A stretch of 64,000 nucleotides of DNA from Hyphomicrobiales bacterium (GCA_900473185.1 UCKU01000029.1:1-64000); one strand, 5' to 3'. Positions 16,897-26,075 are shown, numbered from the stretch's first letter. Notes: generated by a model from the letters alone, not told the origin. Translations and numbers: made by a program.

Positions 16897-18407
16897 GTGA
16901 AGGTTCCATGCATGAACCAACGATGCGATCCGGTCTCGGGGTCGACACCGTCGCCAGCGCGATAAATCCAGTAGCGTTCACCGGTCTCGTCCGCGACGGT
17001 GAAATAGTCGCGCACGGCGACCCATTCCGACGATCGCTGCCACCATTCGCCGAAGATGCGCTCGGGGCCGTCGGCCTGTTTCACCCGGTATCGCTTACCG
17101 CGCCAGGTGAACCACACGGGAGGGTGGTCGGGCAGCAGCGCCATGACCTCGATCGGTTCCGGGCGATCCATCAGCCGGACCGGGCGCGGCCAGTTCAACG
17201 GCCAGCTCTGTCCCTGCTCTTCGGCGACAGGCGAGATGCTTTGCAGTGATCGCTCCGCAACGTCGCTGGCCACCGGCGCGACGCGGTAGAGACGGAATTT
17301 TCCACGATTGCCGAGAATGTCGACGAAAGCGCCGATATCGACCTTGGCCTCTTCGATCAGGGCGCAAGCAAACTGCCTGTCTTCAAGCGGCTCGACCATG
17401 ATGGCAGCAAGGCTGAGCTTCTCGATGCCGAAGCCCGGATCGATGCGTTCGATCCGATCGTGCAGGAGTTTGGTCAACCAGGCAATGTCGCGGACAGGCT
17501 TTGCAGTTCCGGCCCTCAGCGCCTGGACCGTATTGTCGACCCTGTGGACGATGAGGTCCGTGCGGCGTACGCCAAGGCCCCTTGCCTGAAGGACACGGCA
17601 GAGCCTGCGCACCAGCAGCGAGACATATTTGGCGATCGTCTCCGCAGCGCCGATCGGATCTGCGAAGGACCTTGACACTTCGACGAAGTCGGGCGAGCGG
17701 ATTGGATCGATGGGCTCGGCTACCCGGCCAAACATCTGGTCGAGCCTGCGCGTGATCTCCGGGCCAAAGCGCAGGGTCAGCGGTGCTCTTGGCGTTGCCG
17801 CCAGTTCACCGACGGTACGAAACCCGAGGATACGCAAACCTGTCACGACCTCCGCGTTGAGACGAAGCGAGGCAATCGGCAGATCGGTCACGGCATCGAC
17901 TGTCTGGCCTGGTGCCACCACGCTTGTATCGTTGCCGATCGAGCGCGCCAGCGCATGGGCTGCTCCCCAGCTGTCTGCGACCGCTGCCCGTGCCGCCAGA
18001 CCTTTGGCGCGGAAGCTGTTGACCAGGCCTGACAGCATAGGCCCCTCCCCGCCCTGCAGATGGTCGGCACCCTCGGTGTCCATGACGATGCCGTCAGGCG
18101 GGTCCAAGGCAACGACAGGCGAATATCGGGTAAGCGCCCAAAGGGTGATGCGCTCCAATACCGCAAGATCGCCTGCAGGATCGGCATCGACCATGTTAAG
18201 TCCCCGCACGAATGCCTGCGCCTTGGCGGCCGGCATGCCGATAGTCAGGCCAAGCTTTGCGGCGTTTGCGTCGACCGCCGACAGCCATCGCTTCGACCCG
18301 CTCTTTGCGACCACGACAAGCGGTGCGTCAGCCGGAAGGGACGGATCGGCGCGTCTGATCCGATCTGTCCGCAGCGTCGGAAGATATACGGAGACGACCC
18401 TGGCCAT
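16893..18407 (-). CDS. imuB: Y-family polymerase-like protein ImuB
   Basis: A 504-residue protein related to Y-family polymerases (RVVSVYLPTLRTDRIRR at the start, PLVVVAKSGSKRWLSAVDANAAKLGL following). The usual catalytic acidic residues of DinB are not evident, as expected for ImuB, which serves as a scaffold linking DnaE2 to the sliding clamp. ATG 18407 is used; a GTG directly ahead (18410) is possible. The gene overlaps imuA by 80 bases and dnaE2 by 4, so it is translationally coupled in an SOS operon. Confidence 0.92.
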   Translation of the reverse strand: MARVVSVYLPTLRTDRIRRADPSLPADAPLVVVAKSGSKRWLSAVDANAAKLGLTIGMPAAKAQAFVRGLNMVDADPAGDLAVLERITLWALTRYSPVVALDPPDGIVMDTEGADHLQGGEGPMLSGLVNSFRAKGLAARAAVADSWGAAHALARSIGNDTSVVAPGQTVDAVTDLPIASLRLNAEVVTGLRILGFRTVGELAATPRAPLTLRFGPEITRRLDQMFGRVAEPIDPIRSPDFVEVSRSFADPIGAAETIAKYVSLLVRRLCRVLQARGLGVRRTDLIVHRVDNTVQALRAGTAKPVRDIAWLTKLLHDRIERIDPGFGIEKLSLAAIMVEPLEDRQFACALIEEAKVDIGAFVDILGNRGKFRLYRVAPVASDVAERSLQSISPVAEEQGQSWPLNWPRPVRLMDRPEPIEVMALLPDHPPVWFTWRGKRYRVKQADGPERIFGEWWQRSSEWVAVRDYFTVADETGERYWIYRAGDGVDPETGSHRWFMHGTFT

Positions 18408-19083
18408 CACATGCCTCGACGATGAAATCTGTACTTTCTCCGGCCTTGATCCTGATCAATTCGGCGAGCCACCTGGCTCTACCGATGCCGGGAACGGGCA
18501 GCGGCTCGGACGGCAAGACCGAAACGCGCCAGCGCGAGGCAGCGGCCGTCGGATGCCCGAAATCACTTGCCTCCGTCTGGCGTCGCCAGCGCCGGATGAT
18601 CAGCCCGAGCGTTCCGGATCCCTCCGCGGCCAGTTGCAGGCGGCGTGAAACGACCATTGGCAAGCGCACCGTTTCGGCCACGACCGCGCCAAGCCCGCCG
18701 AAGCGCAGGGCCTCCTCACAGGCCTCAAGCACATATTCCTCGTGAACCGCCTCGACATAAATCACGCGATCCGGATGAAGGCCGGTCTGCGCGAGCGCCG
18801 GTGCGAAGAGATCGGGACGCGCCAGGCACCACACGACCGTGCCCTTGGTGCGGGCCGCTATGCCTGCGACAAACAAGGCAGCAGCAGCTCCGTTGACGGC
18901 GCCGGCCCCGCCTCCGGCGAATTCGTGGATAGCGCCATAGGCAAGGCCCCCGCCGGGAAGCTTCTCGTCGATTTCGCCGACACCGAAGGGCAAGACCGCC
19001 TTCGGACGGGCAGCCGCCCCTTCGAGATGCTGGATACGCTCTCGAAGCTCGTAGATAATTCGGTTTGCGCCTGGCCGAGCCAT
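18328..19083 (-). CDS. imuA: SOS mutagenesis protein ImuA (RecA-like)
   Basis: A 251-residue protein with a RecA/SulA-like fold: GEIDEKLPGGGLAYGAIHEFAGG near residue 36, then CLARPDLFAPALAQTGLHPDRVIYVEA and AVVAETVRLPMVVSRRLQLAAEGSG. A strict Walker A lysine is not present (GGGAGAVNGA instead), as is usual in this family. It is the first gene of the imuA-imuB-dnaE2 cassette. ATG 19083 is used. A perfect LexA box lies 52 bases upstream, so DNA damage should induce the operon. The family helps recruit ImuB and DnaE2 to lesions. Confidence 0.9.
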   Translation of the reverse strand: MARPGANRIIYELRERIQHLEGAAARPKAVLPFGVGEIDEKLPGGGLAYGAIHEFAGGGAGAVNGAAAALFVAGIAARTKGTVVWCLARPDLFAPALAQTGLHPDRVIYVEAVHEEYVLEACEEALRFGGLGAVVAETVRLPMVVSRRLQLAAEGSGTLGLIIRRWRRQTEASDFGHPTAAASRWRVSVLPSEPLPVPGIGRARWLAELIRIKAGESTDFIVEACDGQGRLRISSDAADRSDQTRRSVPSG

Positions 19084-19833
19084 TGTCCGGTCTTCATCAT
19101 GTTAAACGTATCCACACCGCACGAAAGCGGATATGTTCTTTATTTGTTCCTAATTCAAACGTGAGTCAACGTAGCTGTTGAGGTGAATATTCCTAACAGG
19201 GCGCTATCCGCACCTCGGAATGGCAAAAAAATAGAATTAGTTCAACCAAATGAACGGATTCGAACGAACTTCAAAAATGTCGGCATAAGAAAAAATACCT
19301 ATTGTTTGCTGGCACCTTGCCTCAGCTCTCCGTGCCCGTCTGCAGGCAGATCCAGGAAATCCTTGCCGCCGCGGCGATGATCGAACCAGTCGCCCGACGG
19401 GCCGCCCGGCTCCTGACCGGATGGCAAGCTTTTGCCTTGTGAAAAACAGGGAACTTTTCGTTTGGTCTGACGTTAGAACGCGGCAGATAGTTGGCCGAAG
19501 CTGATGGCTGGAAGAATGATGCGCGTCCAAACACCCATTTTTACTGTCTCCGCGCTCGCAATTTTGGTTGCGCTTGTCGCCATCAATCCATTCGGTCGTC
19601 ATCTGGTCGACCCCCGCTCGACATCAGCAATTATAAGAGAGGGTCATTGACGAATGCGCCGCTCGATCTCGTCTGCGGCGTGCTCAGCAGTGAACACGCC
19701 TGGTCGGACCGAAGCTTGATGCACGGCCAAATGCCAATGATCATGCTTATATCCCGCCTTTGAAATCCTGTTGTCTCTATCCCCGCCATGCTGCCTCGTT
19801 CAGCGCAAAAGAACACAAAACCAGGAGAATGAA
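19084..19833. other. Intergenic stretch with the LexA site; possible small decayed frame
   Basis: The LexA box at 19135-19149 is the only clear regulatory element in these 750 bases. On the minus strand around 19310-19440 one frame reads like protein (PSGDWFDHRRGGKDFLDL) and ends at a stop near 19300. It has no ATG or ribosome binding site, so it may be the tail of a lost gene. Nothing else was recognised. Confidence 0.4.
19135..19149 (-). promoter_or_regulatory. LexA (SOS) operator of the imuA operon
   Basis: GTTC at 19135-19138 and GTTC at 19146-19149 are separated by exactly seven bases, the direct-repeat LexA box of alphaproteobacteria (GAAC-N7-GAAC read towards imuA). It lies 52 bases upstream of the imuA ATG, the position expected for repression. 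Confidence 0.8.
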
Positions 19834-20229
19834 TTGGCCCGTCCAAAAGGCAATCCGATCGACGCTGTCGTTGGACAAAACCTGCAGCGCATTCGAAAAA
19901 GCAGAGGAATTAGCCAAACCGCACTTGGTGAGGCGCTCGGCATTTCCTTCCCGCAGATCCAGAAATACGAGACAGGCATCAATCGCGTCAGCGCCAGTGC
20001 GCTTTACGAAATGGCGCGCGCCCTCGGGGTGTCACTGGATGACTTGTTCAGCGGGGCCGAACAGATTGTCAGCAACGATCCGACGCGAGAGCCAAACCTC
20101 GCCGGACGACGACCGACAGAAATCGATCAGATCCAGAACCCTGCCATTCGCGAGGCGATGCGGAGTCTCATCACGCTGGTAGCCGGGCCGGGCACGCAAA
20201 ATGAGGTCGGAGCGGAAATCGCGCAATAG
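19834..20229 (+). CDS. XRE-family transcriptional regulator
   Basis: A 131-residue protein with a helix-turn-helix of the Cro/C1 (HTH_3) type at about residues 13-70: GQNLQRIRKSRGISQTALGE, then ALGISFPQIQKYETGINRVSASALYEMARALGVSLDDLF. The C-terminal half is a short tail without recognised ligand domain. The start is TTG 19834, which follows AGGAGA at ideal spacing and gives the usual MARPKGNPID opening; the upstream ATG is out of frame. It precedes the ornithine-cyclodeaminase-like operon by 404 bases and may control it, but this is inference. Confidence 0.8.
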   Translation: MARPKGNPIDAVVGQNLQRIRKSRGISQTALGEALGISFPQIQKYETGINRVSASALYEMARALGVSLDDLFSGAEQIVSNDPTREPNLAGRRPTEIDQIQNPAIREAMRSLITLVAGPGTQNEVGAEIAQ

Positions 20230-20633
20230 CGTTGCGACCTGGATCGTCGTTTACTCAATCGGGCTTTAGCCGAAGCAACCATGTGCTCGCTGTTCTGCCC
20301 AAGCGTATTCTCCACAATGACAGTACTGACGGACAAGGGCCTGCGGCACCGGTTGTGCCGCGGCAATTGGCAGCGAGGTCGCCGTCATTGTTGCGAGACA
20401 ACGTGCTCTCCAAGGACGTCCCCCACATTCAGATTATAGCTGAACAGGTGAACTCGATATGCAGCAGCCGCTGAACCTGCTGACGGCGTCCGTGCAAAGT
20501 TTACCGAAATGTTTCCCAGGCGATGCCGAGCGACCACCCTTGAGCATCAATCTTGTTGAAACCTTCACCTCCCACATGAGGCGAAACCTCTAAACTGGCT
20601 CTGCACTCGTCAGCTCTAGAAAGGGAGGAGACG
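20230..20633. other. Intergenic stretch with one short inverted repeat
   Basis: No gene was recognised in these 404 bases. An inverted repeat GCGGCAC-CGGTT-GTGCCGC lies at 20343-20361 without a following T-run, so it is more likely an operator or attenuating hairpin than an intrinsic terminator. GGGAGGAG just before 20634 is the ribosome binding site of the next gene. Confidence 0.45.
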
Positions 20634-21713
20634 ATGACAGACGCGTTGAGCGGAATTGCATTTTTGACAAGGTCAGACCTCGCCACGAGAGGCTGCGCGC
20701 TGACGACCAAGGACGTGCACGAGGCCGTAGCGCGAGCCTGGGCCGAAATCCGGTCCGGGGCTGCGCGCGGCGGCAAGGCGGTCCTGTCCTTGCCCGAAGA
20801 CGAGTTTTGGTCGGTCCCCGATTTTACCGCCTTCAAGCCTGATTTTGCCGAAGAACGTCTCGGCTGGAAGCTGTCATCTCTCTATAGCGTCAGCTCGACG
20901 CATGGCGGGGTGAAGATCATCGGCGCCAATGCCTTCAATCGCAGCCTCGGGCTTCCGAGATCAACATCGACCTTCATCCTGCTCGACAAGTTCACACTTC
21001 GCCCGATTGCGATCCTCGACGAGACGGCGCTTTCGGCAGACCGGACCGGAACCTATGCCTCACTCGTCGCAGAAGCATGTCTTGCCCGTGGCACTGCCTC
21101 CTGCGTCTTTCTGGTTGGAGCCGGGCCGGTTGCGCAGAGCGTCATCCGGTCGCTTGCCTTTTCCTGCGCGGACAGGATCGAGCAGATCTTCGTCCGCGCC
21201 CGCAGATTGGAAAACGCCCGCGCGCTTGCAATTGCGCTCTCGGGCGAAGTCAAGATCCCGCTCGTCCCTGTCGATGACAACCGGACCATGCGCTGCTGCT
21301 CCCTGGTCGTCACCGCGTCCAATGCCCGCGAACCAGTCTTTGCGGACGAGGATCTGGCGCAAGAGGCGACCACGCTCCATCTTGGGGGCAACGAGGCGCC
21401 GGACGATTATCTGAAACGGGTGTTTCGAACCGGCCTCATGGTTTGCGACGATCTCCAGACCGTTTCGAGGCGCAATTCGCAAAGCATCGCCCTGCATTTT
21501 TCCAGCCGAGGCCTGTCGCTGGAAACGATTGGACCGCTCATCGGCATACGCGAACTCGCAAATCCAGCACCCTGGTACGAAGACAATGCCGGACCGACCT
21601 GCGTTACCTGTGTCGGCCTGCCAATGCTCGATCTCTTCGTCGCCCAGGCGAGCTTCGATAAATATTGCCGTGCACATGCAGGGTCGGAGGTGGATCGGAC
21701 ATGTCCTATCTGA
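20634..21713 (+). CDS. Ornithine cyclodeaminase / mu-crystallin family protein
   Basis: A 359-residue protein of the OCD/mu-crystallin family. The NAD-binding glycine motif is VFLVGAGPVAQSVIRSLA near residue 163. The substrate region has GWKLSSLYSVSSTHGGVKIIGANAFNRSLGLPRSTSTF, then LLDKFTLRPIAILDETALSADRTG, where Lys, Arg and Asp side chains usually bind the amino acid. Family members include ornithine cyclodeaminase, alanine dehydrogenase and SbnB-like synthases; which reaction applies cannot be decided. The ATG has GGGAGGAG upstream. It overlaps the MmgE/PrpD gene by 13 bases, so the two act in one pathway, perhaps catabolism of an unusual amino acid or opine-like compound. Confidence 0.8.
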   Translation: MTDALSGIAFLTRSDLATRGCALTTKDVHEAVARAWAEIRSGAARGGKAVLSLPEDEFWSVPDFTAFKPDFAEERLGWKLSSLYSVSSTHGGVKIIGANAFNRSLGLPRSTSTFILLDKFTLRPIAILDETALSADRTGTYASLVAEACLARGTASCVFLVGAGPVAQSVIRSLAFSCADRIEQIFVRARRLENARALAIALSGEVKIPLVPVDDNRTMRCCSLVVTASNAREPVFADEDLAQEATTLHLGGNEAPDDYLKRVFRTGLMVCDDLQTVSRRNSQSIALHFSSRGLSLETIGPLIGIRELANPAPWYEDNAGPTCVTCVGLPMLDLFVAQASFDKYCRAHAGSEVDRTCPI

Positions 21714-23047
21714 CCCGCATTCTGGCCGAGCATGTGCGGGCGGCACCGACAGAATATTGTCCTGACATCGCTGACGTCGCCCGACGCTGTATCCTGGATC
21801 TGCTGGGCGCTGCTATCGCAGGCGTAGCCATGCCGAGTGCGGTAGCTGCGCGCACCATGGCCGGACCGGTCTTTGGCAGCGGCGAGGCGCCGATTTGGTG
21901 CGCCGGCAGGTGCGCGCCGGCGGGGGCCCTTTTCTGCAATGTCACTGCCGCATCCGCGCTCGACATCGACGACGGCAATCGCGCGGCTCGCGGACATCCG
22001 GGGGCATGCGTCATCCCTGCGGCGTTGTTGATAGCTGGCCAGACCGGAGCGACGGGACGTGAACTGATCAGCGCGATCATCTGCGGCTATGATGTCGGCG
22101 CGCGCATCGCCGCCTCGCAGACGACGGACGGAATTCGCACACGCCAGTCCGGTCGCTGGGCAGCCTTCGCTTCGGCCGCGACAGCCGGCCGCCTGTTGCA
22201 GCTGGAGCCTGTCCGGCTTTCGCATGCTCTCGCCATTTCGGGCGTGATGGCGCCGAACCAGCTTGCCAATGGCAGTTCCGGCTACTCGCGGCTGACAGGC
22301 AACGATGTCAAGGAAGGTATCGCATGGAGCAGCCTGCTCGGCATGACGGCGGCCCATCTCGCGGCTGCCGGTTTTACAGGGCCTGAGGACCTTCTCGATC
22401 ACCCGGACTATTACGATGGCAGCCGCATTCTCGGTGGGCTCGGTCGCCATTGGGAAATCGCCGACACCTATTTCAAGCCCTACGCCTGTTGTCGCTATAT
22501 TCACCCGGCACTTGATGCCTATAGCGAGCTCGCCGACGAAGATACGATCAGCCCCGAAGACATTGTCGAGGTCGAGGTCCGAACCTTTGCATGGGCCTTG
22601 AAGCTTGCCAACAGGAATGCGCCGGAAAGCATGGTCGACATGCAGTACAGCCTGCCCTATTGCATGGCGATCCTCGCCATCGACGGCAAGCAAGCGCTCG
22701 CACCGATCGGTGCAGATGCTCTTGGTCGAAGCGACCTCAGCCGCTTTGCGCAGAAGGTTCGCCTGAGCATCGATACCGGTCTCGACCGACGCTTTCCGAC
22801 GCAGACCCTTTCGCGTGTGATCCTGCGTACCAGAACGCTGGAGTTGACCTCTAAAGTCCATAGTCCGGTCGGTGACAAGGCGCGACCGATGAACTGGCAG
22901 GCTATCGTCGAGAAATTTCGCTATCTGACGCGCCACCGGCTGCGCGAGGACGAGCAGCAGGACATAGTCGACGCCGTTGCCGTCTTGCCAGACGGCGATC
23001 CTCAGGCGATCACACGGATCCTCCAGGCGGTGCGCCACCCCCTTTGA
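21701..23047 (+). CDS. MmgE/PrpD-family protein
   Basis: A 448-residue member of the MmgE/PrpD family (ARRCILDLLGAAIAGVAMPSAV at the N-terminus, then SALDIDDGNRAARGHPGACVIPAALLIA, GYDVGARIAAS, and FKPYACCRYIHPALDA). The family contains 2-methylcitrate dehydratase, cis-aconitate decarboxylase and iminodisuccinate epimerase, all acting on small di- or tricarboxylates. No prpB/prpC neighbour is present, so propionate metabolism is unlikely. ATG 21701 has GGAGG ten bases upstream. It is coupled to the OCD-family gene by overlap and converges with an amidohydrolase gene; the trio suggests degradation of an N-containing carboxylate, which is inference. Confidence 0.8.
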   Translation: MSYLTRILAEHVRAAPTEYCPDIADVARRCILDLLGAAIAGVAMPSAVAARTMAGPVFGSGEAPIWCAGRCAPAGALFCNVTAASALDIDDGNRAARGHPGACVIPAALLIAGQTGATGRELISAIICGYDVGARIAASQTTDGIRTRQSGRWAAFASAATAGRLLQLEPVRLSHALAISGVMAPNQLANGSSGYSRLTGNDVKEGIAWSSLLGMTAAHLAAAGFTGPEDLLDHPDYYDGSRILGGLGRHWEIADTYFKPYACCRYIHPALDAYSELADEDTISPEDIVEVEVRTFAWALKLANRNAPESMVDMQYSLPYCMAILAIDGKQALAPIGADALGRSDLSRFAQKVRLSIDTGLDRRFPTQTLSRVILRTRTLELTSKVHSPVGDKARPMNWQAIVEKFRYLTRHRLREDEQQDIVDAVAVLPDGDPQAITRILQAVRHPL

Positions 23048-23061
23048 TCGACGGAAGCTGT

Positions 23062-24465
23062 TCAGTCGAGCGGCAAAGAGCGGTGACCGGCAGCAGTTGG
23101 CTGGCAGACGAGGCTTCCGTTGAAAACGGCCATCCTGCCGGCGACGAGAACGTGGCGGACACGGCCGAGATTGTTAGTCTCGCTGATGATGACATCGCCG
23201 CGTTTTCCCTTGGCGATCGATCCCCGATCGCCAGCCAGTTCCGGAAAGATTCTGGCGACGTTACCCGTTGCCAGCGCGATCGCTGCTGCGGGCGACATGA
23301 ACTTTTTTTGTACTACCCGATGAATGGCTTGCAGAATGCCATCCCAGTCGCCGCCCGCGTAATCGGTCGAAAGCGTATCGACGAGACCCGCGTTGATCAA
23401 TGCATCGAAGTTGTCCGGGCCGTTGCGCCAGCGCGTGGAAATGCAGTCGAGCGTCGACACATCGACAGCGGCACCCAGATCGCGGAGCGCCTTGGCCGTT
23501 ACCAGCGCTTCTTCTGTCGTGAACGAAGAATGATTGCTGTGGCCGGCTATGATACGCGCCTTCGGATGGATTCTTGCAAGTCCGATCAGCTGTTCGGCTG
23601 TCGGCGCGGCATTATGAAAGATTGCCGGCATCCCGGTGCGAGCGGCTTGTGCGGCGATTTCATCAAGACCGCGACGGGCGATCCCGACCGATGGCATCAC
23701 GGTATCACGTATCAATCTACTCAAGCCTTCCGGCGTGAAATTAACCGAAAGCCCATTCTCCTCGATCAGCCGTGACAACACGTCATTGTTCCGGTCGTCT
23801 TTCTTGTCGAGCCTGCTGCCGAGCACGGCCTCCTTGAGTTGGCGGGCCAGCCTTGGATGGACAGCAAGGCCTGATGCATTCTCGATGGCGTTAGGCAGGA
23901 AACGATAGTCCTGCGCCCCGCCGCCGAGTGTCTGGCCGCCGCCAGCCTCGCCGAGCGCTTTGGCGCCGCGGGTAAGCATCTCGTCGATTGTCGCCGTCAG
24001 ATGGCGCCGTGCAAGACCCGCCCCGTCGGCGGCTACAGCTGCCGCGAGGCTAGAGGGCGTATGGGCGGTGCTGACATGAATATCGAGCGGATGGGACTGA
24101 CCTGGCCCAACGTCAATTTCGTCTGGCAGGGCAAGTCCGCAGACGTTTAAAAGTGTGGTCGTACCGGACAGGAGGTGGCGGTTGCGCTGATAATCGACGT
24201 CGTAAGGGTCAAGTGGCAATGATCCGCTCGGCATTGATGGGCCGCAGATGCATCCATGCGCATGGGCATTAATGACGCCAGGAAGGACCGTGCACCCACT
24301 GGCGTCGATCACATCATAGTCGTCCGCCAATGCGGTCTCGTCCGTTCGCGCGACGGCCTCGATCATTTGGTCGGACACGAGCACGCTCGCCTTCTCGAGA
24401 AACTGGATGCCGTCGCCCGTAAGGACGCTTGCATTGACGATCGCAATAGGGCGATGCGGGCTCAC
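23062..24465 (-). CDS. Amidohydrolase family protein
   Basis: A 467-residue amidohydrolase-superfamily enzyme. The N-terminal beta-sandwich carries IVNASVLTGDG and VLPGVINAHAHG, where HAH is the metal-binding HxH; later come IIAGHSNHSS and the Asp of LSTDYAGGDWDG. C-terminally KGKRGDVIISE is typical of the family. Members hydrolyse cyclic amides, ureas or related C-N bonds; the substrate cannot be read from the sequence. It converges with the MmgE/PrpD gene (14 bases between stops) and lies downstream of the winged-helix regulator at 24480, with which it is probably cotranscribed (14-base gap). Confidence 0.85.
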   Translation of the reverse strand: MSPHRPIAIVNASVLTGDGIQFLEKASVLVSDQMIEAVARTDETALADDYDVIDASGCTVLPGVINAHAHGCICGPSMPSGSLPLDPYDVDYQRNRHLLSGTTTLLNVCGLALPDEIDVGPGQSHPLDIHVSTAHTPSSLAAAVAADGAGLARRHLTATIDEMLTRGAKALGEAGGGQTLGGGAQDYRFLPNAIENASGLAVHPRLARQLKEAVLGSRLDKKDDRNNDVLSRLIEENGLSVNFTPEGLSRLIRDTVMPSVGIARRGLDEIAAQAARTGMPAIFHNAAPTAEQLIGLARIHPKARIIAGHSNHSSFTTEEALVTAKALRDLGAAVDVSTLDCISTRWRNGPDNFDALINAGLVDTLSTDYAGGDWDGILQAIHRVVQKKFMSPAAAIALATGNVARIFPELAGDRGSIAKGKRGDVIISETNNLGRVRHVLVAGRMAVFNGSLVCQPTAAGHRSLPLD

Positions 24466-24479
24466 GATGTCCCTTCCTT

Positions 24480-25349
24480 TCAGAATGGATTGGACTCCAG
24501 TGCGTATCCGATGCCTCGGACAGTTCGGACGACGTCAAGCTTCATGATTGGCGTTAGCGCCTTGCGAAGCCTGCCGATATGGACGTTGACGGTCCGCGGA
24601 TCGACGAAGACACCTTTCGGCCATGCCCCGGACGCCAGTTCATCTCGTTTGAACACTCGTCCGGGATCGCTAATCATCACACGCAGCAATTCGAACTCGA
24701 CCGGGCCAAGATGAATGTCATGCCCGTCAAAGAGAATCCGGTGCGTCCGCGCATCGACGATGAGACCCGAATGATTGAGCCGCTCCAGCCCGGCCGATGC
24801 CGGGGAAGAGTGATGGTTGCCGACTAAACGTTTTAAGGCGCGAAGATATCGATCGGGTTCGAGCGGTCGCATGAATGCCTCTTCGACGCCGACATCCAGG
24901 AATTGCGCGAAGCGATGCGATTGTTCGGCTGCGAGAAGGGTGACAATGCGTACATGGCGGGTTGAGCTGTCCTCCTTCAGCACTCTGCAGAGGCCGAGCG
25001 CAAAATCAGGCTGTCCGTCGACAAGGAGCCCAACATTCGTTCTCTCCTGGATAGCGGCAATTGTTTCGGCCGGGCCCATCGCCAGCTCGGTCGCAAATCC
25101 ATCCACTGCGAGAATGTGGCGAACCGAAAGGCAGAAGTCGGTATCAAGCGAACTTATGACGACGCTGGATTGCACAATAGAACCCGCGAGAAATCGAGAC
25201 GCTCTCTCAAGTTCGACAAGTCTTGCATCAACGATGTCACGAACGGTCGGACTCGGCAAACGCTTTGATATTAAATGATGTTTCAAGGTCTCGCAGTGCT
25301 TTGCGATTGCCCGCAGGCCTTCAAATCTGTGAGTTGAATCCCCACGCAT
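24480..25349 (-). CDS. Winged-helix regulator with degenerate receiver domain
   Basis: A 289-residue protein. After a helical N-terminus (about 60 residues) comes a receiver-like domain (VVISSLDTDFCLSVRHILAVDG). Its Asp position survives (LLVDGQ), but the conserved Lys is replaced by Arg (FMRPLEP), and the acidic pocket is poor. The C-terminal OmpR/PhoB winged helix is clear (VEFELLRVMISDPGRVFKRDEL, VNVHIGRLRKAL, TVRGIGYALE). It is probably not controlled by ordinary phosphorylation. It is transcribed with the amidohydrolase gene and divergently from a second regulator of the same architecture, only 18 bases away. Confidence 0.8.
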   Translation of the reverse strand: MRGDSTHRFEGLRAIAKHCETLKHHLISKRLPSPTVRDIVDARLVELERASRFLAGSIVQSSVVISSLDTDFCLSVRHILAVDGFATELAMGPAETIAAIQERTNVGLLVDGQPDFALGLCRVLKEDSSTRHVRIVTLLAAEQSHRFAQFLDVGVEEAFMRPLEPDRYLRALKRLVGNHHSSPASAGLERLNHSGLIVDARTHRILFDGHDIHLGPVEFELLRVMISDPGRVFKRDELASGAWPKGVFVDPRTVNVHIGRLRKALTPIMKLDVVRTVRGIGYALESNPF

Positions 25350-25367
25350 CTATGCTCTTCTTGGCTG

Positions 25368-26075
25368 ATGGAACCATCAAAGCCGGCGGAAATTTTGATC
25401 GCGTCCGACGACCTCACGTTCGCGCAACAGATCGCTCACATCCTCAGGGAAGACGAGCTGGTAACCACGGAGATGTCGCCCGAGCGCGTCCTGCACCAGG
25501 GTTTAACTCACCACGAGTTTCGGCTCCTCATCGTCGCGATCGTCGTTGAAAGCCACGTTGGCGTTGCCTTGTGCGAGCAGGTGAAAAATCAAAGCGGTAT
25601 TCCGATCATCCTTTTGCTTCCACCGGAACGGCATCTCGATGGTATTGAAGCCGGAGCCGACTTCTGCCTGCCGCTTGACAGCGATCCAAAACGACTGATG
25701 ACGCATGTTCGCGCGCTGCTGCGGCGATCGGGGCCGGCCTCCAGAAAAGGCGGACGAAGTCTGCGTTTCGATGGCTTTCGCATTGATATGGACCGGCGTC
25801 AGTTGTTTGCGCCCGATGGTTCGATCGTCAAACTTCTCGGAGCCGAGTTCGAAATCCTGCTCGCCTTATGCCGCCATCCGGGCACCGTTCTGTCTCGCGC
25901 CACTTTGCTCGACGCAACGCATATAGGCCTTGGCAGGCCGCTCGAGCGCAGCATCGACGTTCATATCTGTCGGCTTCGGCGCAGCCTTTCCAAGGCGCAG
26001 GCCAATGCTGGCGAACTTATCCAGACCGTGCGGCTCGGCGGCTATGCCCTTATTTCCTCGATCAACCCTGAATAA
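25368..26075 (+). CDS. Winged-helix regulator with degenerate receiver domain
   Basis: A 235-residue protein with receiver plus OmpR/PhoB-type winged helix. The receiver lacks the phospho-accepting Asp (LLIVAIVVESH in its place) and the conserved Lys (CLPLDSDPKRLM). The C-terminal DNA-binding part is standard (LLGAEFEILLALCRHPGTVLSRATLL, DVHICRLRRSL, TVRLGGYALI). It therefore seems to be an atypical, phosphorylation-independent regulator. ATG 25368 lies 18 bases from the start of the divergent regulator at 25349, so the two promoters must overlap or lie inside the opposite coding regions, suggesting cross- or autoregulation. Confidence 0.8.
   Translation: MEPSKPAEILIASDDLTFAQQIAHILREDELVTTEMSPERVLHQGLTHHEFRLLIVAIVVESHVGVALCEQVKNQSGIPIILLLPPERHLDGIEAGADFCLPLDSDPKRLMTHVRALLRRSGPASRKGGRSLRFDGFRIDMDRRQLFAPDGSIVKLLGAEFEILLALCRHPGTVLSRATLLDATHIGLGRPLERSIDVHICRLRRSLSKAQANAGELIQTVRLGGYALISSINPE

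Noticed and set aside
19300..19440. Protein-like minus-strand stretch (PSGDWFDHRRGGKDFLDL)
   Set aside because: No start codon with ribosome binding site, closed upstream by a stop, and no known family; noted in the intergenic entry.
21407..23038. A 543-residue minus-strand frame opposite the OCD and MmgE/PrpD genes
   Set aside because: It is low in hydrophobic core pattern and rich in Arg/Ala/His, while the plus strand encodes two recognisable families with proper starts.
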